Notes: generated from the sequence alone by a model not told the origin. A DNA stretch of 64,000 nt from Corynebacterium bouchesdurhonense (GCF_900078305.2 NZ_LT546025.1:1-64000); one strand, 5' to 3'. Shown: positions 46,078-55,236, counted from the stretch's first letter. Numbers and translations: made by a program.

Positions 46078-47163
46078 ATGCACAACACCATCGACATCAC
46101 GCGGGAGCGGTTCTTCGCCTCGAAATCGGAGCGGGTGCTCGAGGTGGGCGTCGAGAAGCAGCGCGCGCTCGGCGAGTACACCTGGCAGCTCGTGCGGGTC
46201 GAGCTCGAGCACCGCACGGAGCTTTACCAGTTGCTTGTCGACGCTTCCGGAGACGCGCTGTCCACCCCCGCCGGCGCCACTGCCTACGTGGCGCACGCCC
46301 CTGAGCTCGGCGAGGTGCACGGCAGCCTGGAGGCGGGGCGCGCGCGGCCGATGGGCGCCGAGCAGTCCAACACCAACCTGATCGTGGGCGCGAGCATTGT
46401 GAAGGTGTTCCGCAAGCTCGAGGACGGGCTGAACCCGGACGTGGAGCTGCTCAGCCGCATCGACAACCCGCACGTGGCGAAGGTGACGGGCTACGTCACC
46501 GACGAGGGCCGCACGCTGGCGATGCAGCAGGAGCTGGTGCGCGGCGTAGACGGCTTCGAGCTGGCCACCTCGGGCCGCATGGAACCCGCCGACGCGTACG
46601 AGCTCGGCGCGGCGGTGCGCAGCGTGCACGAGTCCCTCGCCGCCGAGTTCGGCACCGAGATGCTCTCCGGCGCCCGCGTGCGCGACCGCCTCAACACGAA
46701 CCTGGACGCGTACGTGCGCCGCGCGGAGGCGCTGCGCCCATACGAGGGGCGGCTGCGCGCCCTCTACGGCTCGCTCGCCGATGGGGATGCACGGGTGCAG
46801 CGCGTGCACGGCGACCTTCACCTGGGGCAGACCCTGCGGGGCGAGGACACCTGGTTCCTCATCGACTTCGAGGGCGAGCCGGCGCGCCCGCTCGCCGAGC
46901 GTCGCCTGCCCGATGTCCCGGCGCGCGACTTGGCCGGCATGATCCGCTCGTTCGGCTACGCCCGGGCTGTCGGGGGATTCCGGGAGGGGTGGTACCAGGG
47001 GTGCGTCGACAAGCTCAAGCTCGGTTACGGCGAGGTGGACGGGGGCCTCCTGGCCGCGTATGTGGCGGACAAGGCCGCGTACGAGGTGGTGTACGAGGCC
47101 AACAACCGGCCGGACTGGGTGGGCATCCCGCTGGCGGCCGTGGAGGAGATTTGTTCCACCTAG
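46078..47163 (+). CDS. maltokinase-like protein (Mak/Pep2 family)
   Basis: A 361-aa aminoglycoside-phosphotransferase-fold kinase following treS, where maltokinases are usually encoded or fused. It has the kinase loop QRVHGDLHLGQTL and metal motif WFLIDFEGEPARPL, which are typical of maltokinases making maltose 1-phosphate for the GlgE pathway. At 361 residues it is shorter than mycobacterial Mak (about 455). GlgE is not in this window. Three exact 12-mers lie inside (46148, 46233, 47003), the densest cluster seen. Confidence 0.85.
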   Translation: MHNTIDITRERFFASKSERVLEVGVEKQRALGEYTWQLVRVELEHRTELYQLLVDASGDALSTPAGATAYVAHAPELGEVHGSLEAGRARPMGAEQSNTNLIVGASIVKVFRKLEDGLNPDVELLSRIDNPHVAKVTGYVTDEGRTLAMQQELVRGVDGFELATSGRMEPADAYELGAAVRSVHESLAAEFGTEMLSGARVRDRLNTNLDAYVRRAEALRPYEGRLRALYGSLADGDARVQRVHGDLHLGQTLRGEDTWFLIDFEGEPARPLAERRLPDVPARDLAGMIRSFGYARAVGGFREGWYQGCVDKLKLGYGEVDGGLLAAYVADKAAYEVVYEANNRPDWVGIPLAAVEEICST

Positions 47164-47196
47164 TGGAATTAGTTTCCCGCAGGCGGGTACGGGCGG

Positions 47197-47202
47197 TACT
47201 GT
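47197..47202 (+). promoter_or_regulatory. possible brnQ promoter (-10 TACTGT)
   Basis: TACTGT lies 41 nt before ATG 47244. The leader contains a near-dyad GTGAACGAAATTGTTTCTCA and a strong AAGGAGG site. Confidence 0.35.
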
Positions 47203-47243
47203 GAACGAAATTGTTTCTCACAGGCCACTACAAGGAGGCACCC

Positions 47244-48629
47244 ATGGGCTCCACCGCGGTTCCGCGGGGTAGATCCGGATCCACCAAGACGATCCTCATC
47301 ACCTCGCTCGCGCTCTTTTCCATGTTCTTCGGCGCGGGCAACCTGATCTTCCCGCCCATGCTCGCCGTGCAGGCGGGCGACAACTTTTGGCCCGCCATCC
47401 TGGGCTTTTTGAGCACCGGTGCGCTGCTGCCGGTGCTGGCCGTGATCGCCATCGCCCTGTCCGGCGCCTCGGTGCGCGACCTGGCGCAGCGCGCCGGCAC
47501 CGTCTTCGGCGTGCTCTTCCCGGTGCTGGCCTACCTGTCCATCGGCGCTTTCTACGCGCTGCCGCGCACCGGCGCCGTGTCCATGGAAACCGCCATCACG
47601 CCGCTGCTGGGCGTTGACGGGCTGGTTGCCTCGGGCGTATTCAACGTCATCTTCTTCGGCGTCGCGCTGGCGCTGGCGTGGAACCCCTCCACCATCATGG
47701 ACAAGCTGGGTAAGTTCCTGGTCCCGGCCCTGGTGGTGCTGCTGATCATCATGATTTCCGTGGCGCTGACCCGCTGGGACGCCGATGCGAGCGTGCCGGC
47801 GGAGCAGTACGCAGAGGGCGCGTTCACCTCCGGCCTACTCGAGGGCTACCTCACCATGGACTCGATCGCGGCGCTCGCGTTTTCCATCGTGATCATCTCC
47901 AACCTGCGCGCCAAGGGTTACGCCGAGGGCAAGGAGATCGTGAACGGCACCATCACCGCCGGCATCGGCGCGGGCGTGCTACTCGCCCTGATCTACCTCG
48001 GCCTGGCCGGCATCGGCCGCGTGATCCCCAACCCCGAGCAGTACGACAACGGAGCCGGCCTGCTGGCTGACGCCGCCAATCTGACCATGGGCAAGCCCGG
48101 CCAGGTCATCTTCTCCCTCGTGGTGCTGCTGGCCTGCCTGACCACGGCCGTGGGCCTGATCACCGCCACCGCCGAGTACTTCTCTGAGAACTTCGCCGGC
48201 TCCTACAAGGTGTGGGCCGTGATCTTCACCGCCACCTCAATCATCTTCGCCACCCAGGGTCTCGAGTTTGTCATGTCCATCGCCGCCCCGGTGATCGGCT
48301 TCCTCTACCCGCCGGCGATCACCCTGATCTTTGTCACCCTGATCGAGCCGGCGTTCCGCTCCCGCACCCGCTTCACGTGGGCCATGTTCGTGCCGATCTG
48401 GGTGGCTACCATCTGGTCCGCCTTCGAGACCTTCATTGCGCAGGGCTGGGCGGCCGATGCGCTGAGCAACGTCGTGGACTGGGCGCCGCTGGCGGAAGAC
48501 GGTCTGGGCTGGGTTGTCCCCGTGCTCGTGGCCTTCGTCATCGGCCTGATCATCGACTTTGCCAACCCTAAGCCGCCGATGATCGTGGGCACCAACGAGG
48601 CAGTCGACGGCGAGGTGGTCACGGCGTAG
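47244..48629 (+). CDS. brnQ: branched-chain amino acid permease BrnQ
   Basis: A 461-aa secondary carrier (LIVCS family) for Ile, Leu, Val and sometimes Met, driven by the Na+ gradient. It has about 12 hydrophobic helices and the family start SLALFSMFFGAGNLIFPPMLA, followed by FYALPRTGAVSMETA. The AAGGAGG ribosome site 6 nt before ATG 47244 fixes the start. It follows a C-S lyase/treS block, as in other corynebacteria where aecD and brnQ are neighbours. Confidence 0.95.
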   Translation: MGSTAVPRGRSGSTKTILITSLALFSMFFGAGNLIFPPMLAVQAGDNFWPAILGFLSTGALLPVLAVIAIALSGASVRDLAQRAGTVFGVLFPVLAYLSIGAFYALPRTGAVSMETAITPLLGVDGLVASGVFNVIFFGVALALAWNPSTIMDKLGKFLVPALVVLLIIMISVALTRWDADASVPAEQYAEGAFTSGLLEGYLTMDSIAALAFSIVIISNLRAKGYAEGKEIVNGTITAGIGAGVLLALIYLGLAGIGRVIPNPEQYDNGAGLLADAANLTMGKPGQVIFSLVVLLACLTTAVGLITATAEYFSENFAGSYKVWAVIFTATSIIFATQGLEFVMSIAAPVIGFLYPPAITLIFVTLIEPAFRSRTRFTWAMFVPIWVATIWSAFETFIAQGWAADALSNVVDWAPLAEDGLGWVVPVLVAFVIGLIIDFANPKPPMIVGTNEAVDGEVVTA

Positions 48630-48632
48630 CGT
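48627..48632 (+). promoter_or_regulatory. -10 hexamer TAGCGT for luciferase-like gene
   Basis: Overlaps the brnQ stop codon and ends 6 nt before ATG 48639. Confidence 0.4.
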
Positions 48633-48638
48633 AGTGGT

Positions 48639-49631
48639 ATGACCACTCCGCTCTCGCTGATCGACTTCTGCACCCGGTACCCCGGCGAATCCGTCCGCGA
48701 CGCCACGGCACGCTCCGTGAAGTTCGCGCAACAGGCGGAATCGCTGGGGTACTCGCGCATCTGGTACTCGGAGCACCACAACATGAGCACCATCGTCTCC
48801 TCCACCCCGGCGGTGCTCATCGCCCACATCGGCGCTCATACCAAGAAGATCCGCCTCGGCTCCGGCGGCGTGATGCTGCCCAACCACTCCCCTTACGTCA
48901 GCGCGGAACAGTTTGGCATGCTCGCCGAGCTCTACCCGGACCGCATCGACCTGGGCCTCGGCCGCGCCCCGGGCACGGACCAGCAGACCCTTGGCAGGGC
49001 GCTGCGCCGCGACCCCCGCGCCGCCGAAAACTTCCCGCAGGACGTGCAGGAGCTGCAGGCGTGGCTCTCTAACAACTCCCCCATCCCGGGCGTCACCGCG
49101 TTCCCGGGCGTGGGCACCAACGTCCCGCTGTACATCCTGGGCTCCTCCATGTTCGGTGCCTCCCTGGCCGCGAAGCTGGGTTTGCCGTACTCCTTCGCTT
49201 CCCACTTCGCGCCGCAGCAGCTCGAGCAGGCAACCACGTACTACCGGGAGAACTACGAGCCCTCCGAGCGCTACCCCGAGCCCTACTGCATCGCGGCCGT
49301 CAACGTCACCGCGTCTTCCTCCACCGAGGACGCGAAGCGCCAGCAGGAGATCGTGCACCGCCAGCGCGTCCGCGCCTTCGTGCAGCGCCAGGGCACGGTC
49401 CTGACGGAAGGGCAGCTGGACACCATCGTTAATTCCTACCAGGGCCGCCAGATCATCGACATGCTCCGCTACACGGCAGTGGGCACCGGCGAAGAGGTCA
49501 AGGAGTACCTGGAGTGGTTCAAGGACCACGCCAAGGCAGACGAGCTCATGATTTCGCTGCAGTCCGCTTCCGAGGAGGAGCAGGCCGCGTCCATGGAGAT
49601 CCTCGCGGACGCTTGGGGCCTGCGAGGCTAG
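48639..49631 (+). CDS. luciferase-like flavin monooxygenase
   Basis: A 330-aa TIM-barrel flavoprotein of the bacterial luciferase-like group 1 type (MsnO8/YtmO). Blocks: AQQAESLGYSRIWYSEHHNMSTIVSSTPAVLIAHIGAHT, IRLGSGGVMLPNHSPYVSAEQFGMLAELYPDRIDLGLGRAPGTD, and LYILGSSMFGASLAAKLGLPYSFASHFAP. It is probably FMN-dependent; the substrate is unknown. A homologue follows brnQ in C. glutamicum. Confidence 0.9.
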   Translation: MTTPLSLIDFCTRYPGESVRDATARSVKFAQQAESLGYSRIWYSEHHNMSTIVSSTPAVLIAHIGAHTKKIRLGSGGVMLPNHSPYVSAEQFGMLAELYPDRIDLGLGRAPGTDQQTLGRALRRDPRAAENFPQDVQELQAWLSNNSPIPGVTAFPGVGTNVPLYILGSSMFGASLAAKLGLPYSFASHFAPQQLEQATTYYRENYEPSERYPEPYCIAAVNVTASSSTEDAKRQQEIVHRQRVRAFVQRQGTVLTEGQLDTIVNSYQGRQIIDMLRYTAVGTGEEVKEYLEWFKDHAKADELMISLQSASEEEQAASMEILADAWGLRG

Positions 49632-49671
49632 GAGCAGATGAGGCGGCGCAGGCCCCGGCCTGCACCTCATG

Positions 49672-49677
49672 TACGCT
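49672..49677 (+). promoter_or_regulatory. -10 hexamer TACGCT for the peptide/nickel ABC operon
   Basis: Ends 8 nt before ATG 49686. Confidence 0.45.
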
Positions 49678-49685
49678 TCCCACGC

Positions 49686-51140
49686 ATGAAGTGCTCCCGG
49701 CTCGCCGGCCCACTCGCCGCCGTAGCAACGCTTGCTGCCTGCGCCTCCCCTCACGGCGGCCAAGACCTGCTCACGGTCGCCGCCTCCGCACCGCCCGCCA
49801 GCCTGGACTTCACCACCACCGGCGGCGCCGCCGCACCGCAGGCGCTCATGGGCAACGTGTACGAGACGCTCGTGCTTATCGACGCCTCCGGCACACCGCA
49901 ACCCTTCCTCGCCACGTCGTGGGACATCAGCGACGATAAAACCGTGTACACGTTCCACCTGCGCGAGGGGGTGACCTTCTCCGATGGGGCGCCTTTTACC
50001 GCCCACGACGCGGCGTTTTCCATCAACTACGTCCAAAATGGCTGGACCAACGGGCTGAAAGCCCAGATGGACCCAGTGCGTAGTGCGGAGGCGGTGGACG
50101 ACCTGACGCTGCGCGTGGAGCTCACCGAGCCGACGGAGGGCTGGCTGTGGTCCATGGGCACCTTCACCGGCGCGATGATGAGCGAGCGCAGCGTCGACCG
50201 CCTGGCCACGGACCCGCTGGGAACCGGCCCCTACACCGTTGCCCGCTTCGACGAGGGCACCGCGATCCGCTTCCACGCCCGCCAGGACTACTGGGGCGAG
50301 CAGGGCCGCGACGCCCAGATCCGCTACTTCGCCGATGCCACCTCCGCTGTCAACGCGCTGCGCGCCGGGGACGTGGACGTGGTGTGGTCGATGCAGGCGC
50401 CGCAGCTGATCCACACACTGCCAGAGGACATCCAGGTAGCGGTGGGCACCACCAACGGCGAGGTGCTGTTGTCCATGAACAACAACGCGGCGCCGTTCGA
50501 CGACCCGGACGTGCGCCGAGCCGCCGCCCACGCCATCGACCGCGAGGCCGTCAACCAGGTGGTCTACGACGGCCTGGCCACCGATACCGGCGGCGCCCCC
50601 GTGCCGCCGACTGACCCGTGGTTCACCGGCAAGGACTACTTCCCCTTCGACCCAGACGAGGCGCGTCGCCTCCTCGCCGGCCGCACCCCTGAAGTGACCA
50701 TCACGGTGCCGAGCCTGCCGTACGCGCAGACCGCGGCGGAGCTGATCTTCTCCCAGCTGCGCGACGTCGGCTTCGACGTGCGGTTGGAAACCGTCGAGTT
50801 CCCCGCCGTCTGGTTGAACAAAGTGCTCAAGCAGGCCGACTATCAGGCCTCCATCGTGGCCCACGTGGAGCCGCGGGACATGGGCAACCTCTTTGGCAAT
50901 CCGGACTACTACCTTGGCTACGACTCCGCCCGCGCCCGCGAGCTGATCCAGGCGGGCGACGCGGAGAGCATGCGGCTTGCCGTGGACCAGATCATGGGCG
51001 ACGCGGCAGCGCTGACACTCGTGAACGCGCCGAACATTGTGCTCATGCGCCCTGGTGTCAGTGGTGTGAACCCGAACGTGGTGACGGACTCGTTGCCGCT
51101 GAACGGCATCAAGGACAACACGATTAGGGAGGTGCAATGA
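49686..51140 (+). CDS. ABC importer substrate-binding lipoprotein (peptide/nickel family 5)
   Basis: A 484-aa cluster C binding protein with a signal peptide and lipobox LAAC (about Cys19). Typical blocks: PQALMGNVYETLVLID, FLATSWDISDDKTVYTFHLREGVTFSDGAPFTAHD, GTGPYTVARFDEG, and DDPDVRRAAAHAIDREAV. It delivers peptides, opines or nickel-type ligands to the two permeases encoded next. An exact 12-mer (49874-49885) encodes VLIDASG. The end overlaps the permease start (ATGA). Confidence 0.9.
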   Translation: MKCSRLAGPLAAVATLAACASPHGGQDLLTVAASAPPASLDFTTTGGAAAPQALMGNVYETLVLIDASGTPQPFLATSWDISDDKTVYTFHLREGVTFSDGAPFTAHDAAFSINYVQNGWTNGLKAQMDPVRSAEAVDDLTLRVELTEPTEGWLWSMGTFTGAMMSERSVDRLATDPLGTGPYTVARFDEGTAIRFHARQDYWGEQGRDAQIRYFADATSAVNALRAGDVDVVWSMQAPQLIHTLPEDIQVAVGTTNGEVLLSMNNNAAPFDDPDVRRAAAHAIDREAVNQVVYDGLATDTGGAPVPPTDPWFTGKDYFPFDPDEARRLLAGRTPEVTITVPSLPYAQTAAELIFSQLRDVGFDVRLETVEFPAVWLNKVLKQADYQASIVAHVEPRDMGNLFGNPDYYLGYDSARARELIQAGDAESMRLAVDQIMGDAAALTLVNAPNIVLMRPGVSGVNPNVVTDSLPLNGIKDNTIREVQ

Positions 51141-52042
51141 CCGGAAGGATGCTACGCAGCCTTGGCCGCTTCCTCGGCCTGCTGGCCGCGGCCAGTGCCG
51201 TGATCTTCGTGCTCCTCCGGGCGGTGCCGGGGGACCCGGCGCGCGTCGCCCTCGGCGTGAACGCCACCGACGAGGCGGTGGCCGAGCTCTCGCAGCGCCT
51301 GGGCACGGACCGCCCGCTGCTCACCCAATACGGGGACTGGGTCGGCGGGCTCGTCACCGGGGACTTCGGCGTGTCCATGGCCTCGGGCCGCGACATCACC
51401 GACACCGTCCTCGAGCGGGCCGGGGTTTCGCTGACGCTGACGCTAACCGCCATGGCGCTCGCGCTCGTGGTGGCGGTGCCGCTGGGGGTGCGCCTGGCCC
51501 GCCGGCCCAGCTTCGCCCTCGACGCACTGACGCAGGTGGGTATGGCGGTGCCGTCCTTCCTCGTGGGCATCCTCGCGGTCGCGTTGTTCTCCGTGCGCCT
51601 CGGGTGGCTGCCCGCCAACGGGTGGGGCACCCCGGCGCACGCGGTGCTGCCGGTTGCTTCGCTGGCGCTGGTGCAGGCGGCCATCCTCACCCGCTACGTG
51701 CGCGCGGCGGTGGCGGAGGAAATGGGGAAAGACTATGTGCGGACGGGGCGTGCGCAGGGGGCGTCGATAAGCCAAGTGCTCTACTCCTCCGTGCTGCGCA
51801 ACGCGGCCCTGCCGGTGCTGACGGTGACCGGGCTGCAGCTGTCCACCATGGTGGTCGGCGCGGTGGTGGTCGAGCGCGTCTTCGCGGTGCCCGGGCTCGG
51901 CTCGCTGCTGGTCAGCTCGGTGGCCAACCGGGACCTCACCGCCGTGCAGACCGTGATGATGCTGCTGGTGGCGTTCACCCTGGCCGTGAACCTGGTGGTG
52001 GACCTGCTGTACGCGGCGGTGGATCCGAGGAGCAGGCGATGA
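51137..52042 (+). CDS. ABC importer permease, DppB type
   Basis: A 301-aa membrane protein with the DppB-type N-terminus (FLGLLAAASAVIFVLLRAVPGDPARVALG), about six helices, and the EAA loop near residues 190-215 (MGKDYVRTGRAQGASISQVLYSSVLRNAALP). It pairs with the next gene's product. ATGA overlaps at both ends give coupled translation. An exact 12-mer (51761-51772), reading GASIS, lies in the EAA-loop codons. Confidence 0.9.
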   Translation: MTGRMLRSLGRFLGLLAAASAVIFVLLRAVPGDPARVALGVNATDEAVAELSQRLGTDRPLLTQYGDWVGGLVTGDFGVSMASGRDITDTVLERAGVSLTLTLTAMALALVVAVPLGVRLARRPSFALDALTQVGMAVPSFLVGILAVALFSVRLGWLPANGWGTPAHAVLPVASLALVQAAILTRYVRAAVAEEMGKDYVRTGRAQGASISQVLYSSVLRNAALPVLTVTGLQLSTMVVGAVVVERVFAVPGLGSLLVSSVANRDLTAVQTVMMLLVAFTLAVNLVVDLLYAAVDPRSRR

Positions 52043-52809
52043 AGCGCGCGGGATACGTCATCCTGGGATTGGTGGTTCTCGCGGCAGTGCTGTCCGCGGT
52101 GTGGACGCCGTACGACCCACTGCAGGCGGACCCCGCGGCGCGCCTCGAGGGATCCAGCTTGCGGCACCGGATGGGCACCGACGAGCTCGGTCGCGACGAG
52201 CTGAGCCGCGTCATGGCGGGTGCGCGCCTCACCGTTTTGGTGGTTCTCGGCGCGGTGGGCCTGTCCGCGCTGGTGGGCGTGCCGCTGGGTGTCTGGGCGG
52301 GGATGCGGCGCGGCGCCGGCCGGGCGATCACCGCGGCGAGCGACCTGCTGCTTGCTTTCCCGGCGCTGCTGCTCGCGATCGTGTTCACCGCCGTCTTCGG
52401 GGCCTCCATCTGGATCGTGGTGCTGGCCATCGGCATCGCGGGCATCCCCGGGTTCGTGCGCGTGGCGCGCGTGGGCACCCTGCAGGTGATGAGCCGCGAT
52501 TACATCCTCGCCGCGCGCATGGCCCGGGTTTCCGGCCCCGCCATCGCGGTGCGCCACGTGCTGCCCAACATCGCCCACCTGCTTGTAACCCAGGCCACCG
52601 TGGCCGCGGCGCTGGCCATCCTCGCGGAGGCGGGCCTGAGCTTTTTGGGCCTCGGCGCGCCCGCGCCCTACGCCTCGTGGGGACGGATGCTACAGGCCTC
52701 CCAGCCGTACCTGGCCACCTCGTGGCACCTCGCCCTGTGGCCCGGTATTGCTATCGCGGCCACCGTGCTGGCATGCAACCTAATCGGAGGCGCTCGTGAT
52801 CGTCGTTGA
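52039..52809 (+). CDS. ABC importer permease, DppC type
   Basis: A 256-aa permease with the typical GTDELGRDELSRVMAGARLTVLV start, six helices and the EAA loop MSRDYILAARMARVSGPAIAVRHVLPN, followed by LAILAEAGLSFLGLGAPAPYASWG. It is a compact DppC lacking a long N-terminal tail. It overlaps the ATPase gene by 14 bp. Confidence 0.9.
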   Translation: MKRAGYVILGLVVLAAVLSAVWTPYDPLQADPAARLEGSSLRHRMGTDELGRDELSRVMAGARLTVLVVLGAVGLSALVGVPLGVWAGMRRGAGRAITAASDLLLAFPALLLAIVFTAVFGASIWIVVLAIGIAGIPGFVRVARVGTLQVMSRDYILAARMARVSGPAIAVRHVLPNIAHLLVTQATVAAALAILAEAGLSFLGLGAPAPYASWGRMLQASQPYLATSWHLALWPGIAIAATVLACNLIGGARDRR

Positions 52810-54145
52810 GCAGCTGACCATCCCCGGCATCCTGCACGGCGTCTCGCTTACGGTCGACCGCGGGGAGCGACTGGGCATCATCGGTGAGTCCGGCTCGGGC
52901 AAGTCGCTCACCGCCCTGTCCATCATGGGGCTTGCGGATCTCCCCGCCACGGGCTCCGTCACCGTCGACGGCGTGCAGATGGTGGGCACGCCCGACCGCG
53001 TGCGCCGCAAGGTGCGCGGGGCGAAGGTGGGCATGGTGTTCCAGGAGCCGATGACGGCGCTGGATCCGCTGAAGCGCGTGGGCGCACTCGTGCCCAGGGA
53101 GCTTTTGGCGGAGGTGGGTGTGGACCGCCCCGAGGCCTACCCGCACGAGCTCTCCGGCGGCCAGCGGCAGCGCGTGCTGGTGGCGCTGGCGCTGTCGCAG
53201 AACCCGGACTACCTCATCTGCGACGAGCCCACCACGGCACTCGACGCCACCTCGCAGCGCCACGTGCTGGATTTGATCGACCGGCTGGTGGCGCAGCGCG
53301 GCATGGGCCTGATCTTCATCTCCCACGACCTCGCCGTGGTGCGGCGCATGACGTCGCGCCAGCTTGTGGTCAAGGACGGCCGCATCGCCTCGCCGGACTC
53401 CGCCTACGCCCGCCACCTGGAGGAGGCGGCGCGCCCTGGCCCGCCGGCCGCGCCGAACCCGCTCGGCGAGCCCGTGGTGGAACTTGCAGACGTCACCGTG
53501 CGCCGCGGCCGCACGCTCGCCCTCGACCGCGTCTCGCTGACCGTGCGAGCCGGTGAGAAGCTCGGCATCGTCGGCGGCTCCGGCTCCGGCAAGACCACCC
53601 TGCTGCACACCATTGCGGGGCTGATCGCGCCGGACGCGGGCACGGTCACCGCGCGCGGCGACATGCGCATGGTGTTCCAGGACCCGTACTCCTCCCTCGA
53701 CCCCCGCATGCGCGTGGTGGACAGCGTGCGCGAGGGCGGCGTTGCCGAGGCGCGCGCCCGCGAGGTGCTCGCCGGCGTGGGTATCACGGACAACCGTCTG
53801 CCAAGGGAGTTCTCCGGCGGCCAGCGTCAGCGCATCTCGATCGCGCGCGCCGCGGCCCCCAGCCCGGGCATTTTGCTTGCCGACGAACCCGTCTCAGCCC
53901 TCGACGTCTCCCTACGCGCCGAAGTCCTGGACCTGATCCGCGCTACCGTCGACACCCCGCGGGCCGAGGGCCCGGCCAGCACGCTCATCTTCGTCTCCCA
54001 TGACCTTTCGGTGGTGCGAGAGGTCTGCCCGCGCATCGCGGTAGTTTCCGGCGGGCGCATCGTGGAGCACGGGGAGACGGAGGAGATATGGCGCAACCCG
54101 CGCCACGAGTACACCCGGGCGCTGCTGGCCGCCGTAATCACCTAA
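52796..54145 (+). CDS. ABC importer ATPase with two fused nucleotide-binding domains (DppD-DppF fusion)
   Basis: A 449-aa protein with two complete ABC ATPase domains. NBD1: Walker A GESGSGKSLT, signature LSGGQRQR, Walker B YLICDEPTTALD. NBD2: Walker A GGSGSGKTTLL, signature FSGGQRQR, Walker B ILLADEPVSALD. In most bacteria these are separate DppD and DppF. Both NBDs are short and lack the long C-terminal oligopeptide domain of DppD. GTG 52796 is the start. The importer is therefore a complete A-B-C-DF operon (49686-54145). Confidence 0.93.
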   Translation: MIVVEQLTIPGILHGVSLTVDRGERLGIIGESGSGKSLTALSIMGLADLPATGSVTVDGVQMVGTPDRVRRKVRGAKVGMVFQEPMTALDPLKRVGALVPRELLAEVGVDRPEAYPHELSGGQRQRVLVALALSQNPDYLICDEPTTALDATSQRHVLDLIDRLVAQRGMGLIFISHDLAVVRRMTSRQLVVKDGRIASPDSAYARHLEEAARPGPPAAPNPLGEPVVELADVTVRRGRTLALDRVSLTVRAGEKLGIVGGSGSGKTTLLHTIAGLIAPDAGTVTARGDMRMVFQDPYSSLDPRMRVVDSVREGGVAEARAREVLAGVGITDNRLPREFSGGQRQRISIARAAAPSPGILLADEPVSALDVSLRAEVLDLIRATVDTPRAEGPASTLIFVSHDLSVVREVCPRIAVVSGGRIVEHGETEEIWRNPRHEYTRALLAAVIT

Positions 54146-54148
54146 CCT
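54143..54148 (+). promoter_or_regulatory. -10 hexamer TAACCT for ribokinase
   Basis: Overlaps the ATPase stop codon and ends 7 nt before ATG 54156. Confidence 0.4.
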
Positions 54149-54155
54149 GGGGCGC

Positions 54156-55064
54156 ATGATCACCGTCGTCGGATCAATCAACGCGGACCTCACCGTCAAC
54201 GTCGAGCGCCACCCCCTGCCGGGCGAGACCCTGCTCGGCGGCGGGGGCGCCGTCACCGCCGGCGGGAAGGGCGCGAACCAGGCCGTCGCCGCCGCCAAGC
54301 TCGGCGCGGAGGTGGCGCTGGTCGGCGCTGTGGGCACGGACGCCAACGCCGCGCCCGCCACCGCCCTGCTGCGCGAGGCTGGGGTGGACCTCAGCCACGT
54401 GGAGGAGGTTGCCGCCCTCGGCGGCGAGCCGGTGGTGACGGGCCTGGCCGTGATCACGGTGTCCGCCGACGGCGAGAACACCATCATCGTGGCGCCGGGG
54501 GCGAATCGGGCGGTGGACGCGGGGTACGTCGACAAGCATGCAGCCCCCATTGCGGCCGCTGACCTGGTGCTTATGCAAGGCGAGATCCCGGCGGACGGCA
54601 TCATGCGGGCGGCGGAGCTCGCGCGCGGGCGGGTGGTGATCAATCTCGCGCCGGTGGTGGACGTGCCGCGCGAGGCGCTGCTGCGCGCGGACCCGCTGCT
54701 GGCCAACGAGCACGAGGCCGGCCTCATCCTCGAGCAGCTGGGGTTGCCGGCGGGCGGCGAGCCGGAAGAGCTGGCCGAGCGCCTGCGCGGCGCCGGGTTC
54801 GCCTCCGTGGTGCTCACCCTCGGCGCGGCGGGCGCGCTGGTGGCGGACGGCGAGGGTGTGGCGCACGTGGCCTCGCCCCACGTTGAGGCCGTGGACACCG
54901 TGGGCGCCGGCGACGCGTTCGCGGGCGCGCTGTGCCACCGTTTGGTGGCCGGAGACACGTTGCGCGAGGCCGCGGGCTACGCCGCGAGGGTGGGCGCGTA
55001 CTCCGTGACCCGCCCCGGCGCGCAGCCCTCCTACCCCGGCGCCGCCGACCAGCTGCCCGGCTAG
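54156..55064 (+). CDS. rbsK: ribokinase
   Basis: A 302-aa PfkB-family sugar kinase. N-terminal GSINADLTVNVERHPLPGETL and AGGKGANQAVAAAKLGA, and C-terminal DTVGAGDAFAGALCH (catalytic Asp, anion hole), are typical of RbsK. It phosphorylates ribose at O5. A near-exact 12-mer (54536-54547) encodes YVDKHA. No other ribose genes are nearby. The stop overlaps that of a tiny leftward gene. Confidence 0.9.
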   Translation: MITVVGSINADLTVNVERHPLPGETLLGGGGAVTAGGKGANQAVAAAKLGAEVALVGAVGTDANAAPATALLREAGVDLSHVEEVAALGGEPVVTGLAVITVSADGENTIIVAPGANRAVDAGYVDKHAAPIAAADLVLMQGEIPADGIMRAAELARGRVVINLAPVVDVPREALLRADPLLANEHEAGLILEQLGLPAGGEPEELAERLRGAGFASVVLTLGAAGALVADGEGVAHVASPHVEAVDTVGAGDAFAGALCHRLVAGDTLREAAGYAARVGAYSVTRPGAQPSYPGAADQLPG

Positions 55065-55198
55065 CGGGTGATGTAGAGCATCAGAGACTGATCCAGCAGG
55101 TGCTCCTCCACCCGCTCAAAACCCGCCGCGAGCTCGGAGAACTCCTGTACTTCTGCGGCGCTGAGATGGACCTGCTCGCGGGGAACCGGTGTCTGCAT
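55061..55198 (-). CDS. 45-aa small acidic helical protein
   Basis: An open frame from ATG 55198 to a stop that shares bases with the rbsK stop. The protein begins MQTPVPREQVHLS, continues as an amphipathic Glu-rich helix (EVQEFSELAAGFERVEEHLL) and ends QSLMLYITR. The composition and lack of rare codons look coding, and the head-to-tail packing against rbsK supports it, but no family is recognised and no ribosome site is evident. Confidence 0.45.
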   Translation of the reverse strand: MQTPVPREQVHLSAAEVQEFSELAAGFERVEEHLLDQSLMLYITR

Positions 55199-55236
55199 GG
55201 GGCAATCCTACCGCGCGGGCTACGGCCGGGGCCCGC

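Noticed and set aside
48237..51137. 966-codon open frame on the reverse strand, antisense to brnQ, the luciferase-like gene and the binding protein
   Set aside because: Composition is Arg/Gly/Val/His-rich with no family signature, and three well-recognised genes occupy the other strand. High GC makes such shadows common.
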